Below, piece by piece: positions 57,382 through 64,000 of a DNA stretch of 64,000 bases. A model generated the notes under the pieces. That model was not told the DNA's origin and ran no database searches. It saw only the letters and a list, made by a program, of their open reading frames with translations. Source of the stretch: Panacagrimonas sp052387695 (GTDB taxonomy: Bacteria; Pseudomonadota; Gammaproteobacteria; Nevskiales; Nevskiaceae); NCBI GenBank assembly GCA_052387695.1, contig JBQTIX010000076.1:21290-85289 (forward strand). The letters run 5' to 3'. The position numbers and the translations under genes were made by a program. Numbering within the stretch: the first letter of the stretch is position 1; each line of letters starts with the position of its first letter.

Positions 57382-58563
57382 ATGAGCGCATTCGAGACCG
57401 CCGGCAACCCCCCGGCGCCCGCCAAGGCCTACCGCGACGAGAAGCGCTGGTGGTGGTGGCTGCCGCTGTTTGTCGCTGTCTCCCCCATCGTCGGCATCTC
57501 CCTGACGCAGGCTACCGGCCACACTGCCTACCTATGGCTGACCGCGTTCCTGTGGTACGTGTTCCTGCCGATCGCGGATTTTCTGGTGGGGCGGGACTCG
57601 CGCAATCCACCGGACGAGGCGATTGCGGAACTCGAGTCGGCGCGCTATTACAAGGCTCTGGCCTACGCCTCGATCCCATTGTTCTACGTCACCTGGCTGG
57701 TCGGCGCCTGGGCGGTCTCGACGCAGGGCTATTCCTGGGTCGGTTACCTCGGCGTGTCGCTGGGCGTGGCACTCACCAATGGCCTGGCGCTCGTGGTCGG
57801 GCATGAGATCGGACACAAGACCAACAGCTTCGAGAAGCGCCTGGCCCAGATCGTCCTCGCGGTTCCCGCTTATGGTCATTTCTCGGCCGAGCACAACCGC
57901 GGGCATCACAAGGACGTGGCGACGCCGCCGGATCCCGCATCGGCCCGCTTCGGAGAATCGCTGTACGGCTTCGTCCAGCGCGAAATCCCTGGCGCCATCA
58001 AACGCGCCTGGCACGACGAGAAACTGCGGCTGCAACGCAAGGGCGTGAGCGTCTGGGGCGTGCAAAACGAGTTGCTGCAATCGTTCGCCATCACCGCCGT
58101 GCTGTACGGCGGCGCACTGGCGTACTTCGGCACGATCCTGATTCCCTTCCTGCTGATCTCCACGTTCTGGGGTTGGCAGTTCCTGTCCACCTCGAACTAT
58201 CTGGAGCACTACGGCCTGCTGCGCCAGAAGATGCCGGATGGCCGCTTCGAGCGTTGCCGGCCGGAGCATTCCTGGAACGCCGATCACCTGATTTCCAACC
58301 TGATGGTCTACCACCTGCAGCGCCACTCCGATCACCACGCGCGGCCCACGCGGCGCTACCAGGTGCTTCGTAGCGACAAGGCGCCCGAACTGCCGGGTGG
58401 CTACCCGACCTGCTTCATCCTGGCCTACTTCCCGCCGCTGTGGCGTGCGGTGATGGACCCCCGGGTGCTGGCGGTTTATGGCGGCGACATCACCCGGGTC
58501 AACATCGATCCGACGAAGCGGGAGAAGATTCTCGCGCGTTATGCGACCAAGGCCACGGGCTAG
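57382..58563 (+). CDS. alkB: Alkane 1-monooxygenase (membrane di-iron AlkB)
   Basis: A 393-residue integral membrane enzyme that hydroxylates the terminal carbon of alkanes using O2 and electrons from rubredoxin. Histidine boxes are HEIGHK (141-146), EHNRGHHKDVATPPDPASAR (170-189) and LQRHSDHHARPTRRYQ (from about 313). The AlkB signature NYLEHYGL is also present. Six or so hydrophobic helices surround them. The ATG at 57382 follows AGGAGAAACA; the frame is open upstream inside the regulator gene. Rubredoxin follows 14 bases after the stop. Confidence 0.96.
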   Translation: MSAFETAGNPPAPAKAYRDEKRWWWWLPLFVAVSPIVGISLTQATGHTAYLWLTAFLWYVFLPIADFLVGRDSRNPPDEAIAELESARYYKALAYASIPLFYVTWLVGAWAVSTQGYSWVGYLGVSLGVALTNGLALVVGHEIGHKTNSFEKRLAQIVLAVPAYGHFSAEHNRGHHKDVATPPDPASARFGESLYGFVQREIPGAIKRAWHDEKLRLQRKGVSVWGVQNELLQSFAITAVLYGGALAYFGTILIPFLLISTFWGWQFLSTSNYLEHYGLLRQKMPDGRFERCRPEHSWNADHLISNLMVYHLQRHSDHHARPTRRYQVLRSDKAPELPGGYPTCFILAYFPPLWRAVMDPRVLAVYGGDITRVNIDPTKREKILARYATKATG

Positions 58564-58577
58564 CGGAGGGCTACGGC

Positions 58578-58754
58578 ATGGCGCGCTATCAATGCCCCGG
58601 TTGTGACTACGTGTACGACGAGCAAACCGGTGACGAGCATGAAGGCTTCAAGCCGGGAACGCGGTGGGAGCTTCTGCCCGAGACCTGGGCCTGTCCGATG
58701 TGTGCGGTGCGCGACAAGATCGATTTCGTGAGGCTGGACGACGCTGCCGCCTGA
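58578..58754 (+). CDS. Rubredoxin (AlkG-type)
   Basis: A 58-residue electron carrier with one iron bound by four cysteines: CPGC near the N-terminus and CPMC near residue 40. RYQCPGCDYVYDEQTGDEHE and PGTRWELLPETWACPMC are characteristic. It starts 14 bases after alkB with GGAGG upstream, so it very probably delivers electrons to AlkB. A rubredoxin reductase gene is not in the window. Confidence 0.95.
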   Translation: MARYQCPGCDYVYDEQTGDEHEGFKPGTRWELLPETWACPMCAVRDKIDFVRLDDAAA

Positions 58755-58790
58755 GGGGGAGCGCCTTGAGGCTGTCGGAGTAGGGACGAC

Positions 58791-59543
58791 CTATCCGATC
58801 AACCGCTCCAGTATCGGCCGCAGCGCTTCTGGATTCTCGACGTGGGCGTTGTGCCCCAGGCCGGACAGGACGACGGCATCGGGCTGAAGCGCACGCAGGG
58901 GGCCGGCCTGACACATCGGATCGTGTTCGCCCGCTGCGAGAAGGATCGAGGCACGCGAGGCCGCAAGCATTGCGGGCATGTCTGGTGCCCCAACCGCAAA
59001 CGCGGCGGGGTCGAAGGCGACGCTCCATCCCCGTGCATCATGGACCAGGGCCGCGCCGGCCACGGCCTCCACAGCAATCATCCCGCTGAGGCCGGCCAGT
59101 TTGAGATGCCGCTCCGCCGCCTCGGCGCGTGTGGCGTACACCGGATTGGGCCTGGTCGAGAGCGACTTGGCGCGGGCGAGTTCTTCGTCCGTCCAGGCTA
59201 ACTTGATGCCGATGGCACAAGCCGCATCGATCTTGACGCCGAACCTGCCGCTGGCCAGCGCAAGCGCCACCGCTCCACCGAGGGAATGGCCGAGCACGAC
59301 GACTCTCGACGCGGCGGGCACGGCCGATGCGACTGCCGCAGCCAGCAGGTCGAAGGAGTAAGCGGGCAGGGCGGCCGATCCGCCATGGCCCGGAAAATCC
59401 ACTGCGATCCAGCAACCCTGCCAGTGTTGGCCGAGCCACTTGTGCAGACCCGTCCAGACATCACTGGTGGCGCCGAGCCCGTGCAGCAGCAGGAGCACGG
59501 GTTCGCCTTTACCGTCCCGCTGGATCCGCAGCTTGCCGTTCAT
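58791..59543 (-). CDS. Alpha/beta-fold hydrolase
   Basis: A 250-residue hydrolase. The oxyanion strand VLLLLHGLGATSDVWTG, the nucleophile elbow VVVLGHSLGGAVALALASG (serine), a likely acid in LLAAGEHDPMCQ and the histidine in LSGLGHNAHVENPE form a full triad. The cap region (about 115-185) is small. It follows the P450 gene by 10 bases on the same strand, so it is likely co-transcribed with it. The substrate (ester or lactone) is unknown. The ATG at 59543 begins the conserved fold. Confidence 0.87.
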   Translation of the reverse strand: MNGKLRIQRDGKGEPVLLLLHGLGATSDVWTGLHKWLGQHWQGCWIAVDFPGHGGSAALPAYSFDLLAAAVASAVPAASRVVVLGHSLGGAVALALASGRFGVKIDAACAIGIKLAWTDEELARAKSLSTRPNPVYATRAEAAERHLKLAGLSGMIAVEAVAGAALVHDARGWSVAFDPAAFAVGAPDMPAMLAASRASILLAAGEHDPMCQAGPLRALQPDAVVLSGLGHNAHVENPEALRPILERLIG

Positions 59544-59553
59544 GTGTCGTTTC

Positions 59554-60879
59554 TCATGTTCGTGACCAGCGGATCGGCAGTCGTTTGACGCCGCGCTGAA
59601 AATTGGAGCGCAGGAATGCCGGCGTGCCGTCGTATTGGAGCCGGCCCATGCGGCCCAGCACCTCGGTGATGAGCGCGCGCATCTGCATGCGTGCGAGCTG
59701 CGCGCCGAGACAGAAATGCGGCCCCTGGCCGAACACCATGTGCGGATTGGGGTGACGGCGGATGTCCAGCCGATCCGGGTCGGCAAACACGCTCTCGTCG
59801 CGATTCGCCGAGATGAAAGACACCACGACCTTGTCGCCGGTACGCATCTCCACTCCGGCGAGCGTGCAGTCCCCGGTCGCGGTGCGACGGAAGCTCATCA
59901 CTGGCGTCCACCAGCGCAGCAGTTCCTCGACCGCTTTGGGCAGCATCGCGGGATCGGCGCGTAACTCTTCCTGCACGGCCGGATTCTCGATCAACGCGAT
60001 GCAGGCGCCGGGCAGTCCGTTGCGCAAGGTCTCGTTGCCGGCCACGGCGAACAGCCAGAACATGTTCTCGAACTCTTCCACCGACACCCGGCCGCCATCG
60101 TCGTCGATTTGTGCGAGCAGAATCGACATCACATCGTTTCCGGGCTTGCGACGCTTCTCTTCGGCCAGCAGGTGCGCGTAGGCGTAGAGATCGGGCATGC
60201 CTTCGCGCGTACGCGGGTCGGGCATCAGGCCGTCGGCGCCCTTGGGCCGCAGGCGCATCGCCTCGCGCGCCATCGGGGTTCCCGCGTCGAGATCGAACGC
60301 CGATGAGGAGGCGTAGTCCGGGTCCTGGTAACCGATCACGCGGTTCGACCAGTCGAACATCAGCATCCGGTCTTCGGCCGGCACGCCGAGAATGTCGGCC
60401 AGTGCCAGCAAGGGCAGGTCGGCGGCCACGTCCCTGGCGAAATCGCAGCGGCCGCTCGTCGCATCGCCGGTTGCGTGCGTCACGATGTTTCGCGCGTGCT
60501 CGCGAATGCGCTCGTCGAGTTGAGCGAGCGCACGCGAGGTGAAGGACTTGGCCAGCAGACGCCGCAGTCGCGTGTGCTCCGGCGGGTCCATGTTGAGCAT
60601 CATGCGACGCACGAAGCGCAGTGCATCGGGCGTCGCCGGATCGCGGGTCTGCGTGCCGCCGAGCGCGGACGAGAACAGCGCGGGCTGGGTCATCACGGAT
60701 TCGACGTCCGCATGCCGCAGCACCAGCCAGAAGCCGGAGCCCCCGGGCCAGCCGAGCAGGGGAGGCTCTTCAATCCAGACCACCGGCCGCTCGCTTCGCA
60801 AGCGCGCCAGGGTGCCGAAGGGCACGCCTTCTACATAGGTCGAGGGATCGAACACGAGCGCCGTGTCGGTCGCGGTCAT
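59554..60879 (-). CDS. Cytochrome P450 monooxygenase
   Basis: A 441-residue soluble bacterial P450. The oxygen-activation helix reads FAVAGNETLRNGLPGACIAL, the E-x-x-R motif is in AVEELLRWWTP, and the haem-binding loop FGQGPHFCLGAQLARMQ places the thiolate ligand at C390. The AGNET-R wording is close to P450s that hydroxylate sterol or alkyl chains (CYP125/142/124-like), but the substrate cannot be fixed. The ATG at 60879 overlaps the fahA stop by ATGA, so it is translationally coupled to homogentisate genes. No ferredoxin is adjacent. Confidence 0.92.
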   Translation of the reverse strand: MTATDTALVFDPSTYVEGVPFGTLARLRSERPVVWIEEPPLLGWPGGSGFWLVLRHADVESVMTQPALFSSALGGTQTRDPATPDALRFVRRMMLNMDPPEHTRLRRLLAKSFTSRALAQLDERIREHARNIVTHATGDATSGRCDFARDVAADLPLLALADILGVPAEDRMLMFDWSNRVIGYQDPDYASSSAFDLDAGTPMAREAMRLRPKGADGLMPDPRTREGMPDLYAYAHLLAEEKRRKPGNDVMSILLAQIDDDGGRVSVEEFENMFWLFAVAGNETLRNGLPGACIALIENPAVQEELRADPAMLPKAVEELLRWWTPVMSFRRTATGDCTLAGVEMRTGDKVVVSFISANRDESVFADPDRLDIRRHPNPHMVFGQGPHFCLGAQLARMQMRALITEVLGRMGRLQYDGTPAFLRSNFQRGVKRLPIRWSRT

Positions 60880-62201
60880 GGATTTGCCACTCGCGCCGGA
60901 AGAACGGTGCCGATCGCTTCGCCGAAACCGATGCGCGGGCCACCGGCGCTTTCGCACCAGGCGCGCAGCACGACCGTGTCGCCGTCTTCCAGGAAGCGGC
61001 GCGATTCGGTGTCACCAACCTTGATGGCCTGGCGCCCGCCCTCAGTGAGTTCGAGCAGCGATCCCGATTCCGCCAGCATGGGCCCGGACTGCGTGCCCGT
61101 GCCGAGCAGATCGCCGGGACGCAGATTGCAGCCGTTGACGCTGTGATGGGTCACGAGCTGCGCGAGCGTCCAGTAGGAGTGGCGGAAGCTGCTGCGCGAG
61201 ATCCTCGCCGGCGCCTGTCCGCGTTCGCGCATCGTCGCGGTCTGAATCACGGACTCGAGCTGGATGTCGATGGCCCCGTGTGCGTCGTTGTCGGCTGAGG
61301 ATAGATACGGCATCGGTAGGGGGTCACCCTCCGCACGCGTGAAGGGCAGGCGGTAAGGCGCGAGTGCTTCCAGGCTTACGATCCAGGGTGAGATCGTGGT
61401 GGCGAAATTCTTGGCGAGGAACGGCCCGAGCGGCTGGTACTCCCAGGCCTGGATGTCGCGCGCCGACCAGTCGTTGAGCAGGCACAGGCCGAAGATGTTC
61501 GATTCGGCCCCTGCGATGTTCACGGCCTCGCCGAGTGCATTGCCGGCGCCGATGAACGCGCCCAGCTCCAGCTCGTAGTCGAGCCGCTGGCTCGGCCCGA
61601 ACACAGGCACGGACCGATCCTTCGGCAGCGTTTGCCCGCAGGGTCGAAGAAAGTCTTGCGGGGATACACCGATCGAAGAACTGCGGCCGTGGTAGCCGAT
61701 GGGCACCCACTTGTAGTTCGGCAACAGCGGCTGGTCCGGGCGGAACAATCGACCGACGCGCGTGGCGTGATGGATCGAGGCATAGAAATCCGTGTAGTCG
61801 CCGATCTGCGCGGGCAGGCCGAGTTCGGCATCACACTGTGCGACGAGGCAGGGACGCAGCTTCGTCTGTTCCGCCGCGTCCGCTCGCAGCGCTCGTGACA
61901 ACGCGAGCCGCAGTGCCGACCAGGCCGGCGTCCTGAGCGCCATCAGCGCATTCAACGTGGATTGCGCCGCGGCTTGCAGGGCGACGAGTGCAGCCCCGCA
62001 GAACAGGCCGCTCCGCGCCGCGGCCGCGAGATCGAGAATCTGATCGCCAATCGCGACGCCGCCGCGCAACACTTCGCCGGAGTCCTTTCGACGGAACACG
62101 CCGAACGGCAGGTTCTGAATCGGAAAATCGCAGCCCGGTGTGTTGGCCGTCACCAGCCAGCTACGCAGCTCCGGGTCGTGGGTTTCGTTGAGCCTCGACA
62201 T
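60876..62201 (-). CDS. fahA: Fumarylacetoacetase
   Basis: A 441-residue enzyme that hydrolyses fumarylacetoacetate to fumarate and acetoacetate, the last step of tyrosine/phenylalanine breakdown. Conserved segments are YTDFYASIHHATRVGRLFRP, VPIGYHGRSSSIGVSP, QRLDYELELGAFIG and LNDWSARDIQAWEYQPLGPF. The metal-binding acidic residues lie in LDYELELG and LLNDWSARDIQ. It follows hmgA with no gap (the hmgA stop ends at its ATG) and overlaps the P450 start. A maleylacetoacetate isomerase gene is not seen here. Confidence 0.95.
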   Translation of the reverse strand: MSRLNETHDPELRSWLVTANTPGCDFPIQNLPFGVFRRKDSGEVLRGGVAIGDQILDLAAAARSGLFCGAALVALQAAAQSTLNALMALRTPAWSALRLALSRALRADAAEQTKLRPCLVAQCDAELGLPAQIGDYTDFYASIHHATRVGRLFRPDQPLLPNYKWVPIGYHGRSSSIGVSPQDFLRPCGQTLPKDRSVPVFGPSQRLDYELELGAFIGAGNALGEAVNIAGAESNIFGLCLLNDWSARDIQAWEYQPLGPFLAKNFATTISPWIVSLEALAPYRLPFTRAEGDPLPMPYLSSADNDAHGAIDIQLESVIQTATMRERGQAPARISRSSFRHSYWTLAQLVTHHSVNGCNLRPGDLLGTGTQSGPMLAESGSLLELTEGGRQAIKVGDTESRRFLEDGDTVVLRAWCESAGGPRIGFGEAIGTVLPARVANP

Positions 62202-63518
62202 TCAGCGCTGCTCCGGCGTGAAATGCCTGGCCAAGCCCTGCCAGCAATGCGCGTAATCGGCCTGCAGCAAGGGACTCATCAGTGCCTGCCGTGTCGGTCG
62301 GATGACCGTGCGGCTCTCGAACATGAAGGCCATCGTGTCGTCGAGCCGTTCCGGTGTCCGGGTGTCGGCGCGACTGGCCTTCTCCCAGGTCGCGCCGTCG
62401 GGTCCGTGAGCGCTCATGCAGTTGTGCAGCGAGGCGCCGCCGGGGACGAAGCCCTCCGCTCTGGCGTCGTACCTGCCCTGAATCAGGCCCATGAACTCGC
62501 TGGCGACATTGCGGTGAAACCAGGGCGGCCGGAACGTGTTTTCCATCGCGACCCATCGCGGCGGAAAGAGGACGAAGTCGAGATCACCGACGCCGGCCGT
62601 GTCGCCGGGCGCATGCAGCACGAGGAAGATCGACGGGTCCGGATGATCGTAGGAGACCGAGCCAAGCACGTTGAAGCGGCGCAGGTCGTACCGGTAAGGC
62701 GCGTGCGTGCCGTGCCAGGCGACCACGTCGAGCGGCGAATGTGCGATGGGAGCGGCCCACAGCCGGCCAAGAAATTTGGCGACCAGTTGGCCGTGGATTT
62801 CGCGATCCTCGTACCACGCCACCGGCGTCTCGAAATCACGTGCATTCGCCAGCCCATTCGAACCGATGGGGCCGAGGTCCGGCAGACGCAGCGGTGCGCC
62901 GAAGTTTTCGCAGACGTAGCCGCGCGCCGCACCGTCGGGCAACTCGACGCGAAAGCGGAAGCCGCGCGGAATCACCGCGATCTGCTGCGGCTCCACCTCG
63001 AGCCATCCGAGTTCGGTCGCGAGCCGCAGGCGGCCCTGTTGTGGGACGATCAACAGCTCGCCGTCGGCGTTGTAGAAAAAGCGATCCTGCATCGAGCGCG
63101 TGGCCGCGAACAGGTGAACGGCGCAGCCGGTCTGCGTTTCGGGCGAGCCGTTGCCGCCCCAGGTGATCAGGCCATCGATGAAGTCCGTGGGTGCGTCCGG
63201 CAGCGGCAGTGGGTCCCAACGTAGCTGTGTCGGGGGCACCGGCTCGTCGAAAGTCGCGGTGATGAATTCGCTCGCCAGCGGCGCGAAAGCGCCATGCATC
63301 ACCGACGGTCGGATGCGGTACAACCAGCTGCGCCGATTCGTATGGCGCGGTGCGGTGAAGGCCGTACCGGAAATCTGCTCGGCGTACAGGCCATAGGAGC
63401 AGCGCTGCGGCGAGTTTCGGCCGACGGGCAGCGCACCGGGCAGCGCCTCGCTGGCGAACTCGTTGGCAAAGCCGGTCTGGTAGCGAAGTTTCACGGCCGG
63501 CGCTTCAGTGGCGCCCAT
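62202..63518 (-). CDS. hmgA: Homogentisate 1,2-dioxygenase
   Basis: A 438-residue non-haem iron dioxygenase that cleaves the ring of homogentisate to maleylacetoacetate. Characteristic stretches include YQTGFANEFASEALPGALP, NRRSWLYRIRPSVMH, VAWHGTHAPYRYDLRRFNV and RYDARAEGFVPGGASLHNCM, ending near LHNCMSAHGPD; iron-ligand histidines lie in the C-terminal half. Length fits the family. It is the first gene of the minus-strand set hmgA-fahA-P450-hydrolase; no regulator is adjacent in the window. Confidence 0.96.
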   Translation of the reverse strand: MGATEAPAVKLRYQTGFANEFASEALPGALPVGRNSPQRCSYGLYAEQISGTAFTAPRHTNRRSWLYRIRPSVMHGAFAPLASEFITATFDEPVPPTQLRWDPLPLPDAPTDFIDGLITWGGNGSPETQTGCAVHLFAATRSMQDRFFYNADGELLIVPQQGRLRLATELGWLEVEPQQIAVIPRGFRFRVELPDGAARGYVCENFGAPLRLPDLGPIGSNGLANARDFETPVAWYEDREIHGQLVAKFLGRLWAAPIAHSPLDVVAWHGTHAPYRYDLRRFNVLGSVSYDHPDPSIFLVLHAPGDTAGVGDLDFVLFPPRWVAMENTFRPPWFHRNVASEFMGLIQGRYDARAEGFVPGGASLHNCMSAHGPDGATWEKASRADTRTPERLDDTMAFMFESRTVIRPTRQALMSPLLQADYAHCWQGLARHFTPEQR

Positions 63519-63833
63519 CCGGATTTCCTGCCGCGTGTTTCTTCGAGTTCATGTCGAGGCATCGTCCTGCAAGACGCTTGCAGCCGCAACCCGGAATGCC
63601 GTGCCGACAGGCCCCAGCGCGTGCGAATTGCACGCGCAGCCTCATCATATGCACGCAGCGACATGCATCGGGAGGGAACTGGCGAAGAGTGCCGGGTACA
63701 GGATGTTGCGGACACGCTGAGGCAGGTTCATGCCTATCGGCCTCGCCGCGAATCGAGGGGCTGGAGCACGCGCCCGGAGCCCTGCAGGACATGTTCGAGG
63801 GCAGGAACGTCGGCAAGACGGTCGGTAGCGCAT
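63519..63833. other. Non-coding region upstream of hmgA
   Basis: A stretch of 315 bases with no convincing gene. It must hold the promoter of the minus-strand hmgA operon, but no clear -35/-10 pair was found. Open frames here are short and arginine-rich, as expected by chance in GC-rich DNA. Confidence 0.5.
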
Positions 63834-64000
63834 CAGTTTGAATTCCAGAACCCCGTTCGTCCCGCGTAGCGCCGGCCCGTTCGTCCCGAGTAGCCGCGCA
63901 GCGGGCGTACCGAGGGAAGCGTCGCGTATCGAGGGCATGCCCGGCACCTCGATACGCGGCATTGCTGCGCAATGGCGCTACTCGGTGCGAACGGATTTCA
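63834..64000. mobile_element. Second MITE-like copy, cut by the window end
   Basis: TCAGTTTGAATTC starts the left end, as in the element at 35085. The inner segments CCGTTCGTCCC, CGCCGGCCCGTTCGTCCCGA, GTAGCCGCGCAGCGGGCGTA and CGAGGGAAGCG match that copy in the same order, with the middle part diverged. The window stops at CGAACGGATTTCA, just where the right terminal repeat would begin. Confidence 0.75.

Noticed and set aside
63505..63972. Coding frames at the right end of the window
   Set aside because: They run through the MITE-like repeat and lack start signals or domains.

Overview
The window is a GC-rich, densely coded piece of a proteobacterial chromosome. It is most likely from a gammaproteobacterial hydrocarbon or aromatic degrader. 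That placement is inferred from gene content: rpsO-pnp, a bifunctional hldE, a paa operon with PaaX, alkB-rubredoxin with a MalT/AlkS-like regulator, and the DUF1302/DUF1329/RND envelope cluster. No rRNA or tRNA gene, CRISPR array, phage or transposase gene was seen.

Layout. 1-2.8 kb: tail of a limonene-epoxide-hydrolase/SnoaL-type gene, a NarL-type two-component pair, and an exported SnoaL-like protein. 3.1-9.5 kb: a crotonase lacking both catalytic glutamates, an acyl-CoA synthetase, an unusual 838-residue fusion (2Fe-2S ferredoxin, ferredoxin-NAD reductase, epoxidase-like flavoprotein) and an epoxide hydrolase. 10.2-19.0 kb: a five-gene envelope operon (DUF1329, YCF48 propeller, DUF1302 outer-membrane protein, second DUF1329, RND permease) closed by a terminator. 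19.1-21.8 kb: rpsO-pnp. 21.8-29.1 kb: NAD-dependent formate dehydrogenase fdsGBA-fdhD-fdsD with a divergent ModE-like regulator. 29.1-41.1 kb: mixed genes, including a lipase resembling Candida antarctica lipase B, a GNAT/nitrilase pair, a kinase without its zinc motif, an ECF sigma/anti-sigma pair, hldE and an APC permease. 41.1-53.8 kb: phenylacetate catabolism, paaX divergent from paaABCDE-Z-G-thioesterase-I-K-J; paaF and paaH are not here. 53.7-58.8 kb: a short AraC protein, a large LuxR-type (LAL) regulator, alkane hydroxylase alkB and rubredoxin. 58.8-63.5 kb, minus strand: hmgA-fahA (homogentisate) translationally coupled to a cytochrome P450, then an alpha/beta hydrolase.

How the genes may work together. 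Several modules turn hydrophobic or aromatic substrates into CoA esters or central metabolites: monooxygenation (fusion flavoprotein, AlkB, P450, PaaABCDE), epoxide opening, CoA ligation, beta-oxidation-like steps and ring cleavage. Formate dehydrogenase would supply NADH. The DUF1302/DUF1329/RND operon may move hydrophobic substrates across the envelope.

The most distinctive feature is heavy colonisation by several families of palindromic repeats. They enter genes: the stop codons of fdsB, paaA and paaZ lie inside repeat arms, and paaG carries a 93-base palindrome as an in-frame 31-codon insert. A separate hairpin family lies just behind stop codons inside operons. One 215-base element looks like a MITE, with terminal inverted repeats and a possible 10-base target duplication; a second copy runs off the window end.
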